A stretch of 29,423 nt of DNA from Bacteroidales bacterium UBA3808. GTDB lineage: Bacteria > Bacteroidota > Bacteroidia > Bacteroidales > Paludibacteraceae. The DNA lies in contig DFEG01000033.1 in NCBI GenBank assembly GCA_002369075.1, forward strand, positions 1-29,423, read 5' to 3'. The notes beneath the pieces are model-generated. The model did no database searches and was not told the origin of the DNA. It saw nothing but the letters and a program-made list of their open reading frames with translations. Position numbers and translations under genes: made by a program. Below, piece after piece: positions 23,545 to 29,423 of this stretch. The stretch's first letter is position 1, and the number at the start of each line of letters is the position of its first letter.

Positions 23545-23570
23545 AAAAGAGACGCGGATGCGTCTCTTTT
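23545..23570. terminator. Bidirectional terminator between the permease gene and the 95-residue protein gene
   Basis: AAAAGAGACGC (23545-23555) pairs with GCGTCTCTTTT (23560-23570), loop GGAT, with A-run and T-run on both strands. It lies between convergent genes. Confidence 0.9.
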
Positions 23571-23573
23571 CGT

Positions 23574-23861
23574 TTAGCGGAGCTCGATACGGCGGCGCTC
23601 CATTCCGTTTCCTACTTTGGCGTACAAGCGGTACGTACCGGGGTTGAGTTCAAACTCAGCGTAGTTTCCGCGTTCCTTGAGCAGGAGTTTTCCGTCCATT
23701 GAGTAGATCCTGGCTTCCTGCATCTGGATAGATGTTACTACCAGGGTGTTCTCACGGAAACGGACCGTGAAGTTATCGTTGGTGTTCTTAGCGGCATAGG
23801 TTAAGGTACCTCCTGCTACCAACGATACGATGGCTAACAGACTAATTAATACCTTTTTCAT
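23574..23861 (-). CDS. Secreted 95-residue protein resembling a stand-alone type A sorting domain
   Basis: The start is ATG 23859-23861; the longer frame to 24233 crosses this gene's own promoter. Residues 1-24 are a signal peptide (MKKVLISLLAIVSLVAGGTL, then TYAA). The mature about 70 residues (VVTSIQMQEARIYSMDGKLL, then ELNPGTYRLYAKVGNG) follow the pattern of the type IX C-terminal domain: a strand, x-I-Y-x-x-x-G-x-L, a turn, then L-x-P-G-x-Y. No cargo domain precedes it. Small DUF3244-like Bacteroidales proteins have a similar look and are the main alternative. A promoter at 23958-23989 drives it alone, divergent from typA. Confidence 0.78.
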   Translation of the reverse strand: MKKVLISLLAIVSLVAGGTLTYAAKNTNDNFTVRFRENTLVVTSIQMQEARIYSMDGKLLLKERGNYAEFELNPGTYRLYAKVGNGMERRRIELR

Positions 23862-23957
23862 AATTGTATAATTTAAAAGATCATTTTCACGAGTTAACGC
23901 ACTCGCTTGCGTCGGGACTTCTAATGAGGTTTCACACCCTTCTTTTGAAATCCGGTG

Positions 23958-23989
23958 CAAAATTACTGCCTTTTTGCGAGACGACCAAA
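23958..23989 (-). promoter_or_regulatory. Bacteroidetes-type promoter for the 95-residue protein gene
   Basis: On minus, TTTG (CAAA at 23986-23989 on plus), 20 bp, TAATTTTG (CAAAATTA at 23958-23965 on plus). The leader to ATG 23861 is about 90 nt and contains no clear structure. Confidence 0.8.
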
Positions 23990-24067
23990 TTTTGGGACAA
24001 AAATATGTTATAAAGCATAAAAATGCTGTTTCGAGTTGGCAAAATGAGCAGAAAAATGCATGCGCGC

Positions 24068-24098
24068 TTGCGTATGTCGAAAAAAAGTTGTACCTTTG
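24068..24098 (+). promoter_or_regulatory. Bacteroidetes-type promoter for typA
   Basis: TTG at 24068-24070, 20 bp, TACCTTTG at 24091-24098, extended form TTGCGTATGTC. It rules out the upstream in-frame start at 24060. Confidence 0.87.
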
Positions 24099-24111
24099 CA
24101 AGCTATTTATT

Positions 24112-24181
24112 GCGCGAGCCCTTCCCGTGTACACGAGACACCCCCATATATAAGAGAAGTACTCGCGCAAATATGCGCGAG
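24112..24181 (+). promoter_or_regulatory. typA leader with two competing hairpins
   Basis: CTCGCGC (24162-24168) can pair with GCGCGAG at 24175-24181 (loop AAATAT), 7 nt before the ATG, or with an identical GCGCGAG at 24112-24118. The two pairings exclude each other. A perfect 10-bp palindrome CGTGTACACG lies between (24126-24135). This could be an on/off switch for ribosome access; that is inference. Confidence 0.45.
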
Positions 24182-24188
24182 AAAGATT

Positions 24189-26003
24189 ATGCAGAATATA
24201 CGAAATATAGCAATTATTGCACACGTCGATCACGGCAAAACGACCCTGGTCGATAAGATGCTGTACACAGCGAATGTGGTCAAACAGCAGCAGTCAGAAT
24301 TCAGCAATCAGCCCCAGGAGCTGATTTTGGACAACAACGATCTGGAGCGCGAGCGCGGAATAACCATCCTCGCGAAGAACGTCGCTATCGAGTACAAGGG
24401 CGTGAAAATCAACGTGATAGACACTCCGGGTCACGCGGACTTCGGCGGCGAGGTGGAGCGCGTACTGAACATGGCAGACGGCGTGCTGCTGCTGGTCGAT
24501 GCCTTTGAGGGTCCGATGCCGCAGACACGTTTTGTGCTACAGAAGGCGTTGGAGTTAGGGCTGAAACCGATCGTGGTGATCAACAAAGTGGACAAACTGA
24601 ACTGCCGTCCGGACGAGGTGCAGGAAGAGGTGTTCGACCTGATGTGCAACCTCAATGCGACAGACGACCAGTTGGATTTCCAGACCTTATACGGGTCTGC
24701 GAAGAACGGCTGGATGTCGAAAGACTGGAAGAAACCGACGAGCGACCTGACGGACCTGATGGACGCCATCATCGAGTACATCCCTGCGCCGGAGGACAAT
24801 CCCGGCACGCCGCAGATGCTGGTGACGAGTCTGGACTATAACAGTTACGTGGGCCGTATCGCCATCGGTCGCGTACACCGCGGCGAGTTCAAGGACGGAC
24901 AAGCCGTGACACTCGCCAAGAAAGACGGCACTATGGTCAAGACGAAGATCAAGGAGCTGCACACGTTCTCGGGCATGGGTCATGTGAAGACCGATGTGGT
25001 GAAGAACGGCGACATATGCGCGATGATCGGTATTGACGGATTCGAGATAGGCGACACCGTCTGCGACGCAGAGAACCCCGAACCGCTGAAACCGATTGCG
25101 ATAGACGAGCCGACGATGAGCATGACGTTCTGCATCAACGACAGTCCTTTCTTCGGTCAGGACGGCAAGTACGTGACCAGCCGCCATATCCAGGACCGGT
25201 TGAACAAAGAGCTGGAGAAGAACCTTGCACTACGCGTAGAGAAAGGTGCGGAGGAGAGCAGCTGGCGTGTGTTCGGCCGCGGCGTTCTGCATCTGTCGGT
25301 GCTCATCGAGACCATGCGCCGCGAGGGCTACGAGCTGCAAGTAGGCCAGCCGCAGGTGATCGTCAAAGAGATCAACGGCGTGAAATGCGAGCCGGTGGAG
25401 AGCCTGACGGTGAACACGCCGGAAGAGTGCAGCGGCAAGATCATCGAGTTCGTTTCCACCCACAAGGGCGAGATGACGAAGATGGAGATGGTGAACGACC
25501 GCGTACATTTAGAGTTCACCATCCCGAGCCGCGGCATCATGGGCATGCGTACCTACGTGATGAACGTGAGTGCCGGCGAGGCAATCATGGCACACCGTTT
25601 CTTGGAGTACCAGCCGTGGAAAGGCGAGATCGTGAAACGTAACAACGGTTCACTCATCGCCATGGAAGCAGGTACCGCCTATGCGTACGCTCTGGACAAG
25701 CTGCAAGACCGAGGCAAGTTCTTCATCGACCCGCAGGAAGAGGTGTACGCAGGCCAGGTGGTAGGCGAGAACGCCAAGGAAGGCGACATCGTGATCAACG
25801 TGACCAAGAGCAAGAAACTGACGAATATGCGTTCGAAGAGCGCAGACGACAAAGCCGTGCTGCCGCCGCCCGTACGCATGAGTCTGGAAGAAGCACTCGA
25901 ATATATCAAAGAAGACGAGTACGTAGAAGTAACCCCGCACGCGATGCGCATAAGGAAGATCATCCTTGACGAGTTGGAGCGCAAACGCGCAGGTCGGGTA
26001 TAA
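24189..26003 (+). CDS. typA: Translational GTPase TypA/BipA
   Basis: Product of 604 residues from ATG 24189, the normal length. It is a ribosome-associated GTPase of the EF-G class, linked to stress adaptation and assembly of ribosomal subunits. The N-terminus is MQNIRNIAIIAHVDHGKTTL with the P-loop (AHVDHGKTT). Further motifs are ERGITILAKN (switch I), DTPGHADFGGEVER (G3), NKVDK (G4) and YGSAKNGW (G5 region). After the beta-barrel domain 2 come EF-G III/V-like domains. The family's own C-terminal domain includes PSRGIMGMRTYVMNVSAGEA and NMRSKSADDKAVLPPP. It is separated from the trigger factor gene by 109 nt containing a repeat element. The leader holds alternative hairpins. Confidence 0.97.
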   Translation: MQNIRNIAIIAHVDHGKTTLVDKMLYTANVVKQQQSEFSNQPQELILDNNDLERERGITILAKNVAIEYKGVKINVIDTPGHADFGGEVERVLNMADGVLLLVDAFEGPMPQTRFVLQKALELGLKPIVVINKVDKLNCRPDEVQEEVFDLMCNLNATDDQLDFQTLYGSAKNGWMSKDWKKPTSDLTDLMDAIIEYIPAPEDNPGTPQMLVTSLDYNSYVGRIAIGRVHRGEFKDGQAVTLAKKDGTMVKTKIKELHTFSGMGHVKTDVVKNGDICAMIGIDGFEIGDTVCDAENPEPLKPIAIDEPTMSMTFCINDSPFFGQDGKYVTSRHIQDRLNKELEKNLALRVEKGAEESSWRVFGRGVLHLSVLIETMRREGYELQVGQPQVIVKEINGVKCEPVESLTVNTPEECSGKIIEFVSTHKGEMTKMEMVNDRVHLEFTIPSRGIMGMRTYVMNVSAGEAIMAHRFLEYQPWKGEIVKRNNGSLIAMEAGTAYAYALDKLQDRGKFFIDPQEEVYAGQVVGENAKEGDIVINVTKSKKLTNMRSKSADDKAVLPPPVRMSLEEALEYIKEDEYVEVTPHAMRIRKIILDELERKRAGRV

Positions 26004-26076
26004 GACCGCGGCCTATAGCCGCTCAAAGTAGAAAGACCGCTTCGCTAAAAGACAATAGACAAAACACGAACGGTCC
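26002..26076 (+). repeat. AAGACCGC...GCTCAAAGTAGAAAGACCGCTT element, copy 1 (typA-tig gap)
   Basis: It begins in the typA stop codon. GCGGC (26008-26012) pairs with GCCGC (26018-26022), followed by CTCAAAGTAGAAAGACCGCTT (26022-26042), nearly all of which is shared with copy 2. GACCG (26035-26039) can pair with CGGTC (26071-26075). The remaining gap to ATG 26113 is AT-rich. Confidence 0.8.
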
Positions 26077-26112
26077 TTAATCATAAGAATTTTTGACAAA
26101 AATTATTATATT

Positions 26113-27192
26113 ATGAAAATTGAACAAAGTGAATTGAAAGACCTGAAGGCCGTGATTACGCTCACCATCGAGCCCGCCGACTATCAGGAGGAAGTTGCAA
26201 AGCAACTGAAAGAAGTACGTCACAAAGCCCAGATGCCGGGTTTCCGTCCGGGCATGGTACCGGCAGGACTTGTCAAGAAAATGTACGGCAAGGGCATTTT
26301 AGCAGACGTGCTGAACAAGAAAGTGGGCGAGGGCCTGCAGAAACATATCGAGGACAACAAGTTGCAGATCCTGGGCGATCCGCTGCCGAGCGAGGCATCT
26401 CCGAAGATCGACCTCGACAACGAGGATACCTTCACCTTTATGTTCGACATCGCCGTGGCTCCGGAGTTCGACGCCAAGCTGAACGGCAAGAACAAAGTAA
26501 CGGAATACACGATCACGGTGACCGACGAGATGGTACAGAAACAGGTAGAGGCCTACGCCAACCGTTTCGGCGAGTACACCCCGGAGGACAAGGAGAAAGG
26601 TATCAAAGCCGAGATGAAACCCTGCGCCATCGACGCAGAGCTGTTCGCCAAGGTCTATGGCACTGACACTCCGAAAGACGAAGCCGCTTTCCGCGCACGC
26701 ATCAAGAGCGACATCGAGAAGAGCATGGCAGAGGACAGCAAGTACCGTTTCGGTCTGGATCTCAAGGCAGCCATCATGAAGAAGATGGAGAAAGTGGAGT
26801 TCCCTGAGGATTTCCTGAAGAGATGGGTGCTCGCCACCAACGAGAAGATGACCCAAGAAGAGCTCGACAAGGACTTCGGCAAAATGCTCGACGAGCTCAA
26901 ATGGCATCTGGCAAAAGACCAGTTGATGAAAGAGTACCAGATCGACGTGCAGAAAGAGGATGTCGAGGCCTATGCGAAGGAGATCGCCAAGATGCAGTTC
27001 ATGCAATACGGTCTGATGAACATAGAAGAGGAGTATCTGCAGAACTACGCAAACGAGTTCCTCAAGAACGAGGACCAGCTGCGCGGCATCGTGGAGCGCG
27101 TGGTAGAGAACAAGATCTACGAGCACCTCAAGGGCATCGTGAAGATCGAGCCCAAGACGGTTTCGCAAGAGGAGTTTGGCAAACTGTTTTAA
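26113..27192 (+). CDS. tig: Trigger factor lacking the PPIase domain
   Basis: Product of 359 residues; Bacteroidetes trigger factors are usually about 450. This ribosome-bound chaperone shields nascent chains at the exit tunnel. The N-terminal ribosome-binding domain is complete, with signature GFRPGMVP at residues 43-50. The C-terminal chaperone domain is recognisable (EFPEDFLKRWVLATNEKMTQ, then KDQLMKEYQIDVQ). The normal middle FKBP-like PPIase domain is missing: the chain passes from VEAYANRFGEYTPEDKEKG directly to IDAELFAKVYGTDTPKDEAA at about residues 155-185. The frame is intact and codon use is uniform, so this looks like an established in-frame loss. Copies of a hairpin repeat lie on both sides of the gene. 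Confidence 0.92.
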   Translation: MKIEQSELKDLKAVITLTIEPADYQEEVAKQLKEVRHKAQMPGFRPGMVPAGLVKKMYGKGILADVLNKKVGEGLQKHIEDNKLQILGDPLPSEASPKIDLDNEDTFTFMFDIAVAPEFDAKLNGKNKVTEYTITVTDEMVQKQVEAYANRFGEYTPEDKEKGIKAEMKPCAIDAELFAKVYGTDTPKDEAAFRARIKSDIEKSMAEDSKYRFGLDLKAAIMKKMEKVEFPEDFLKRWVLATNEKMTQEELDKDFGKMLDELKWHLAKDQLMKEYQIDVQKEDVEAYAKEIAKMQFMQYGLMNIEEEYLQNYANEFLKNEDQLRGIVERVVENKIYEHLKGIVKIEPKTVSQEEFGKLF

Positions 27193-27194
27193 TC

Positions 27195-27291
27195 AAGACC
27201 GCAGGCACAGCCTGCTCAAAGTAGAAAGACCGCTTACGCTCAAAGAAGAAAGCACCATGCGGCTTTGAGTCCACTATTGTGGACGGTCTTT
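27195..27291 (+). repeat. AAGACCGC...GCTCAAAGTAGAAAGACCGCTT element, copy 2 (tig-mpl gap)
   Basis: GCAGGC (27201-27206) pairs with GCCTGC (27210-27215), in the position of a different stem in copy 1. Then comes CTCAAAGTAGAAAGACCGCTT. Three further stems are visible: AAAGACCG (27225-27232) with CGGTCTTT (27284-27291), CTCAAAG (27239-27245) with CTTTGAG (27263-27269), and GTCCAC (27269-27274) with GTGGAC (27279-27284). The T-rich end suggests it may also act as a terminator for tig. Confidence 0.8.
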
Positions 27292-27313
27292 TGTCTTTCG
27301 ACTTTCTACTATT

Positions 27314-28639
27314 ATGACACACATACATTTCATAGCTATCGGAGGAGCGGCAATGCACAACTTGGCATTGGCCGTTGCCTCCAAGGCGGGATACAAGGTA
27401 ACGGGCTCGGATGATGAAATCTTCGAGCCTGCTTTGTCTCATCTGCGTGATGCGGGTCTTCTGCCCGACGAGACAGGATGGCATCCCGAGCGCATCACGC
27501 GTGACATAGACGCTATTATATTAGGAATGCACGCGCGCGAGGACAACCCCGAGTTAGTCAAAGCCCGCGAGTTGGGGATAAAGATTTACTCTTTCCCCGA
27601 GTATTTGTACGAGCAGACGAAAGACAAGATCCGCATCGTCGTGGGCGGCAGTCACGGCAAGACCACCACGACGAGCATGATCCTGTATGTGCTGCAGCGC
27701 CTCGGCATCGAGGCGGATTACATGGTAGGCGCGCAGATAGAAGGTTTCGAGCGGATGGTACGGCTGTCCGACACCGCCAAGTATGCCGTGTTTGAGGGTG
27801 ACGAATACCTGACTTCCCCACTCGATTTGCGGTCCAAGTTCCTTTGGTACCACCCGCACGTAGCTATCCTGACGGGTATCGCGTGGGATCATATCAACGT
27901 GTTCCCAACCTTCCCGGAATATGTCGATACGTTCCGTAAGTTCGTTCACTCGATTGAGCCCAACGGCAGTTTTATCTACTATCAGGGCGACGAGAACCTG
28001 CGTGCAATTGCCGAAGGGGCACGCAAGGATATCACCTGTATCCCTTACGATGCCTATGAAGGCAAGGTGGAGATGCAGGTGTTCGGTAAGCACAACATGC
28101 AGAACCTGCAGGCAGCTATGTTAGCGTGCCACTGCATCGGCGTAGCGCCGGACGATTTCTACCGCGAGATCAGCACGTTCACGGGCGCGAGCAACCGCCT
28201 GGAGAAGATATGCGAGACGGAGACGAGTGTGGCATACAAGGACTTCGCCCACTCGCCGTCCAAACTCAAAGCTACCATCAACGCCGTGCGCGAACGCTAT
28301 CCGGATAAGAAACTCATTGCCTGCATGGAGCTCCACACCTTCAGCAGCCTGATGGCGGAATTCCTGCCACAATACAAAAACTGCATGGCGGAAGCGGATG
28401 TCGCGTATGTGTATTTCAACCCAAAAGTTATCGAGCATAAACGTCTCACTCCGATCACTAAAGAAGAGGTCCGTGACGCGTTTGGCACGAAAAATATAGA
28501 GGTATTCACGGAGAGCGCGGCGTTACAGGAGCGTCTGAAGGGTTTAAGCTATACTAACACCGCGCTGCTCATGATGTCCAGCGGCACTTTCGACGGGATT
28601 AACGTAAAAGAGTTTGCGCAACAATTAATCAACCAATAA
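27314..28639 (+). CDS. mpl: UDP-N-acetylmuramate:tripeptide ligase (Mpl), peptidoglycan recycling
   Basis: Product of 441 residues, close to the family's usual 440-460. It joins recovered L-Ala-gamma-D-Glu-meso-DAP tripeptide to UDP-MurNAc using ATP, returning wall fragments to synthesis. The N-terminal Rossmann-like domain begins HIHFIAIGGAAMHNLALAVA. The Mur-ligase ATP loop is GGSHGKTTTT at residues 111-120. VFEGDEYLTSP contains the metal-binding acidic residues, and AILTGIAWDHINVFPT supplies the central-domain His. GKHNMQNLQAA and SNRLEKI mark the C-terminal boundary, and KDFAHSPSK is the Mpl-type ligand motif. No promoter of the usual form precedes it. The next gene follows after a single base, so the outer-membrane protein is probably co-translated. 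Confidence 0.94.
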   Translation: MTHIHFIAIGGAAMHNLALAVASKAGYKVTGSDDEIFEPALSHLRDAGLLPDETGWHPERITRDIDAIILGMHAREDNPELVKARELGIKIYSFPEYLYEQTKDKIRIVVGGSHGKTTTTSMILYVLQRLGIEADYMVGAQIEGFERMVRLSDTAKYAVFEGDEYLTSPLDLRSKFLWYHPHVAILTGIAWDHINVFPTFPEYVDTFRKFVHSIEPNGSFIYYQGDENLRAIAEGARKDITCIPYDAYEGKVEMQVFGKHNMQNLQAAMLACHCIGVAPDDFYREISTFTGASNRLEKICETETSVAYKDFAHSPSKLKATINAVRERYPDKKLIACMELHTFSSLMAEFLPQYKNCMAEADVAYVYFNPKVIEHKRLTPITKEEVRDAFGTKNIEVFTESAALQERLKGLSYTNTALLMMSSGTFDGINVKEFAQQLINQ

Positions 28640-28640
28640 G

Positions 28641-29303
28641 ATGAAAAAGATCATATTGACTATTTTCCTCGCCGTCATGGCTTGCGGGGCGCAAGCACAG
28701 TGGAGTCTCGGTGCTTCCGCCGGCGGCGATTATAACTGGTACTCCATCAATACCCAGTACCAGAACGACTACCATTATGAAGGCGCATGGGGATGGAGCG
28801 CCGCTATCTTCACTCAGTACCAATTCAAGCCTTGGGTGGCCCTCCGCGCAGAGGTGGAGGGATCGTCCAAGAATTACAGGTTTACCCGATCAGGCGCGTA
28901 CAAGGGTACGCATTACAATTATTACAATACCTATGTACAACTGCCTGTGATGGCCAAGTTCATGTTCGGTAGCGAGAAAGTACACGGTTTTGTGAATGTA
29001 GGTGTATATGCAGGCTATTGGGCAGGCAGCCGGATGAAGGGGCAGATATGGAACTACATGGCAGACACGATAGAGAAAGTCGATCAAGCCTATGAGTTCA
29101 ACAAGACCAAGGACCAGCGTGCCGACTTCGGTCTGGCAGGCGGTTTAGGCCTCGAATGGAAACTGGCGGAACACTGGGCGATGCACGTAGAGGCACGGTG
29201 CTACTACAGCTTCATCAGTACCGTCAAGCAGTATATGGACATCAAGGACTACCGGTTTAACACGACGATCGGTCTGCAAGCCGGATTCAGTTATATATTT
29301 TAA
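28641..29303 (+). CDS. Outer-membrane beta-barrel protein (PorT/OMP_b-brl-like)
   Basis: Product of 220 residues. The signal peptide is MKKIILTIFLAVMACGAQAQ. The mature chain alternates polar and aromatic residues in about eight predicted strands (WSLGASAGGDYNWYS, LRAEVEGSSKNYRF, YVQLPVMAKFMFG, HGFVNVGVYAGYW, FGLAGGLGLEWKL, AMHVEARCYYSF). It ends in an aromatic residue (FSYIF), as outer-membrane barrels do. The YVQLPVMAKF strand and the GLAGGLGLEW strand are typical of Bacteroidetes porin-family barrels. It lies 1 nt after mpl and 17 nt before a lipoprotein gene, consistent with an envelope operon. The role within the envelope is unknown. Confidence 0.85.
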   Translation: MKKIILTIFLAVMACGAQAQWSLGASAGGDYNWYSINTQYQNDYHYEGAWGWSAAIFTQYQFKPWVALRAEVEGSSKNYRFTRSGAYKGTHYNYYNTYVQLPVMAKFMFGSEKVHGFVNVGVYAGYWAGSRMKGQIWNYMADTIEKVDQAYEFNKTKDQRADFGLAGGLGLEWKLAEHWAMHVEARCYYSFISTVKQYMDIKDYRFNTTIGLQAGFSYIF

Positions 29304-29320
29304 GACGAAAGGGTGAAAGG

Positions 29321-29423
29321 ATGAAAAGAATAAAGATATATGTTGCGCTCGCTGCTATCTGCGCACTGAGTTTGGTGGGTTGCCGTCCGGAAGGAGAGGA
29401 TATTTTGTCCTATGGTTATAATG
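29321..29423 (+). CDS. Lipoprotein, N-terminal part only (cut by window end)
   Basis: The first 34 codons of a gene starting at ATG 29321, 17 nt after the barrel protein. The lipoprotein signal peptide (RIKIYVALAAICALSLVGC) has lipobox L-V-G-C, and the mature start is CRPEGEDILSYGYN. The CRP-E-G-E-D-x-L-S-Y-G start resembles Bacteroidales S41-family peptidase lipoproteins, but too little is present to be sure. Confidence 0.7.
   Translation, partial: MKRIKIYVALAAICALSLVGCRPEGEDILSYGYN

Noticed and set aside
24060..24188. N-terminal extension of TypA
   Set aside because: It overlaps the promoter at 24068-24098; the family N-terminus starts at ATG 24189.
26299..27168. 289-codon open frame on minus opposite tig
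   Set aside because: Leu/His/Val-rich complement of the trigger factor gene, with no recognisable domain.

Overview
The window looks like chromosomal DNA of an uncultured or poorly described Bacteroidales bacterium. Nine promoters match the Bacteroidetes primary-sigma pattern (TTG or TTTG, 20 bp, TAnnTTTG). Three large secreted proteins end in the short 'G-x-x-Y/F-x-x-T-G-x-R' tail typical of Bacteroidales type IX secretion cargo. The housekeeping set (panD, tgt, YjgP/YjgQ permease, typA, tig, mpl, secG, ssrA) reads as Bacteroidales. No tRNA or tmRNA gene here encodes its CCA end.

Layout. (1) 1-6441, minus strand: a giant modular surface protein, then a small Cys-rich protein with a C-terminal membrane anchor. 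Upstream lies a strange leader built from successive three-copy short tandem repeats. (2) 6442-7449, minus: a Bro-N/DinD-like gene with a long hairpin at the start of its leader. (3) 7580-8901, plus: a tight three-gene operon of a secreted 178-residue protein, a soluble Ser-His S26-type peptidase and a PqqD-like RRE protein. (4) 8960-11187: a secreted InlB-repeat protein. (5) 11209-14850: secG on minus, then on plus ssrA, tRNA-Ala(CGC), a GNAT-like protein, a Fur-family regulator, a membrane zinc peptidase and tRNA-Arg(CCG), ended by a terminator. The tRNA-to-tRNA block is flanked by inverted copies of an element whose hairpin covaries. (6) 14864-20829: a second small-anchor plus giant-surface-protein pair. 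(7) 20828-23570: panD-tgt-lptF/G. (8) 23574-23861, minus: a 95-residue secreted protein resembling a stand-alone sorting domain. (9) 24068-end: typA, a trigger factor lacking its middle domain, mpl, an outer-membrane barrel and the start of a lipoprotein. A repeat with covarying hairpins sits on both sides of tig.

How the parts fit. Housekeeping operons (translation rescue, protein folding, peptidoglycan recycling, LPS transport, queuosine and pantothenate synthesis) alternate with accessory cell-surface loci. The surface loci appear twice as giant plus small-anchor pairs sharing the hairpin ACCGGCATnnGATGCCGGG. The best candidates for undescribed biology are the peptidase/PqqD operon, the paired surface loci with tripled-repeat leaders, and the tRNA-flanked operon with covarying inverted elements. 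All functional calls are from reading the sequence; no database search was run.
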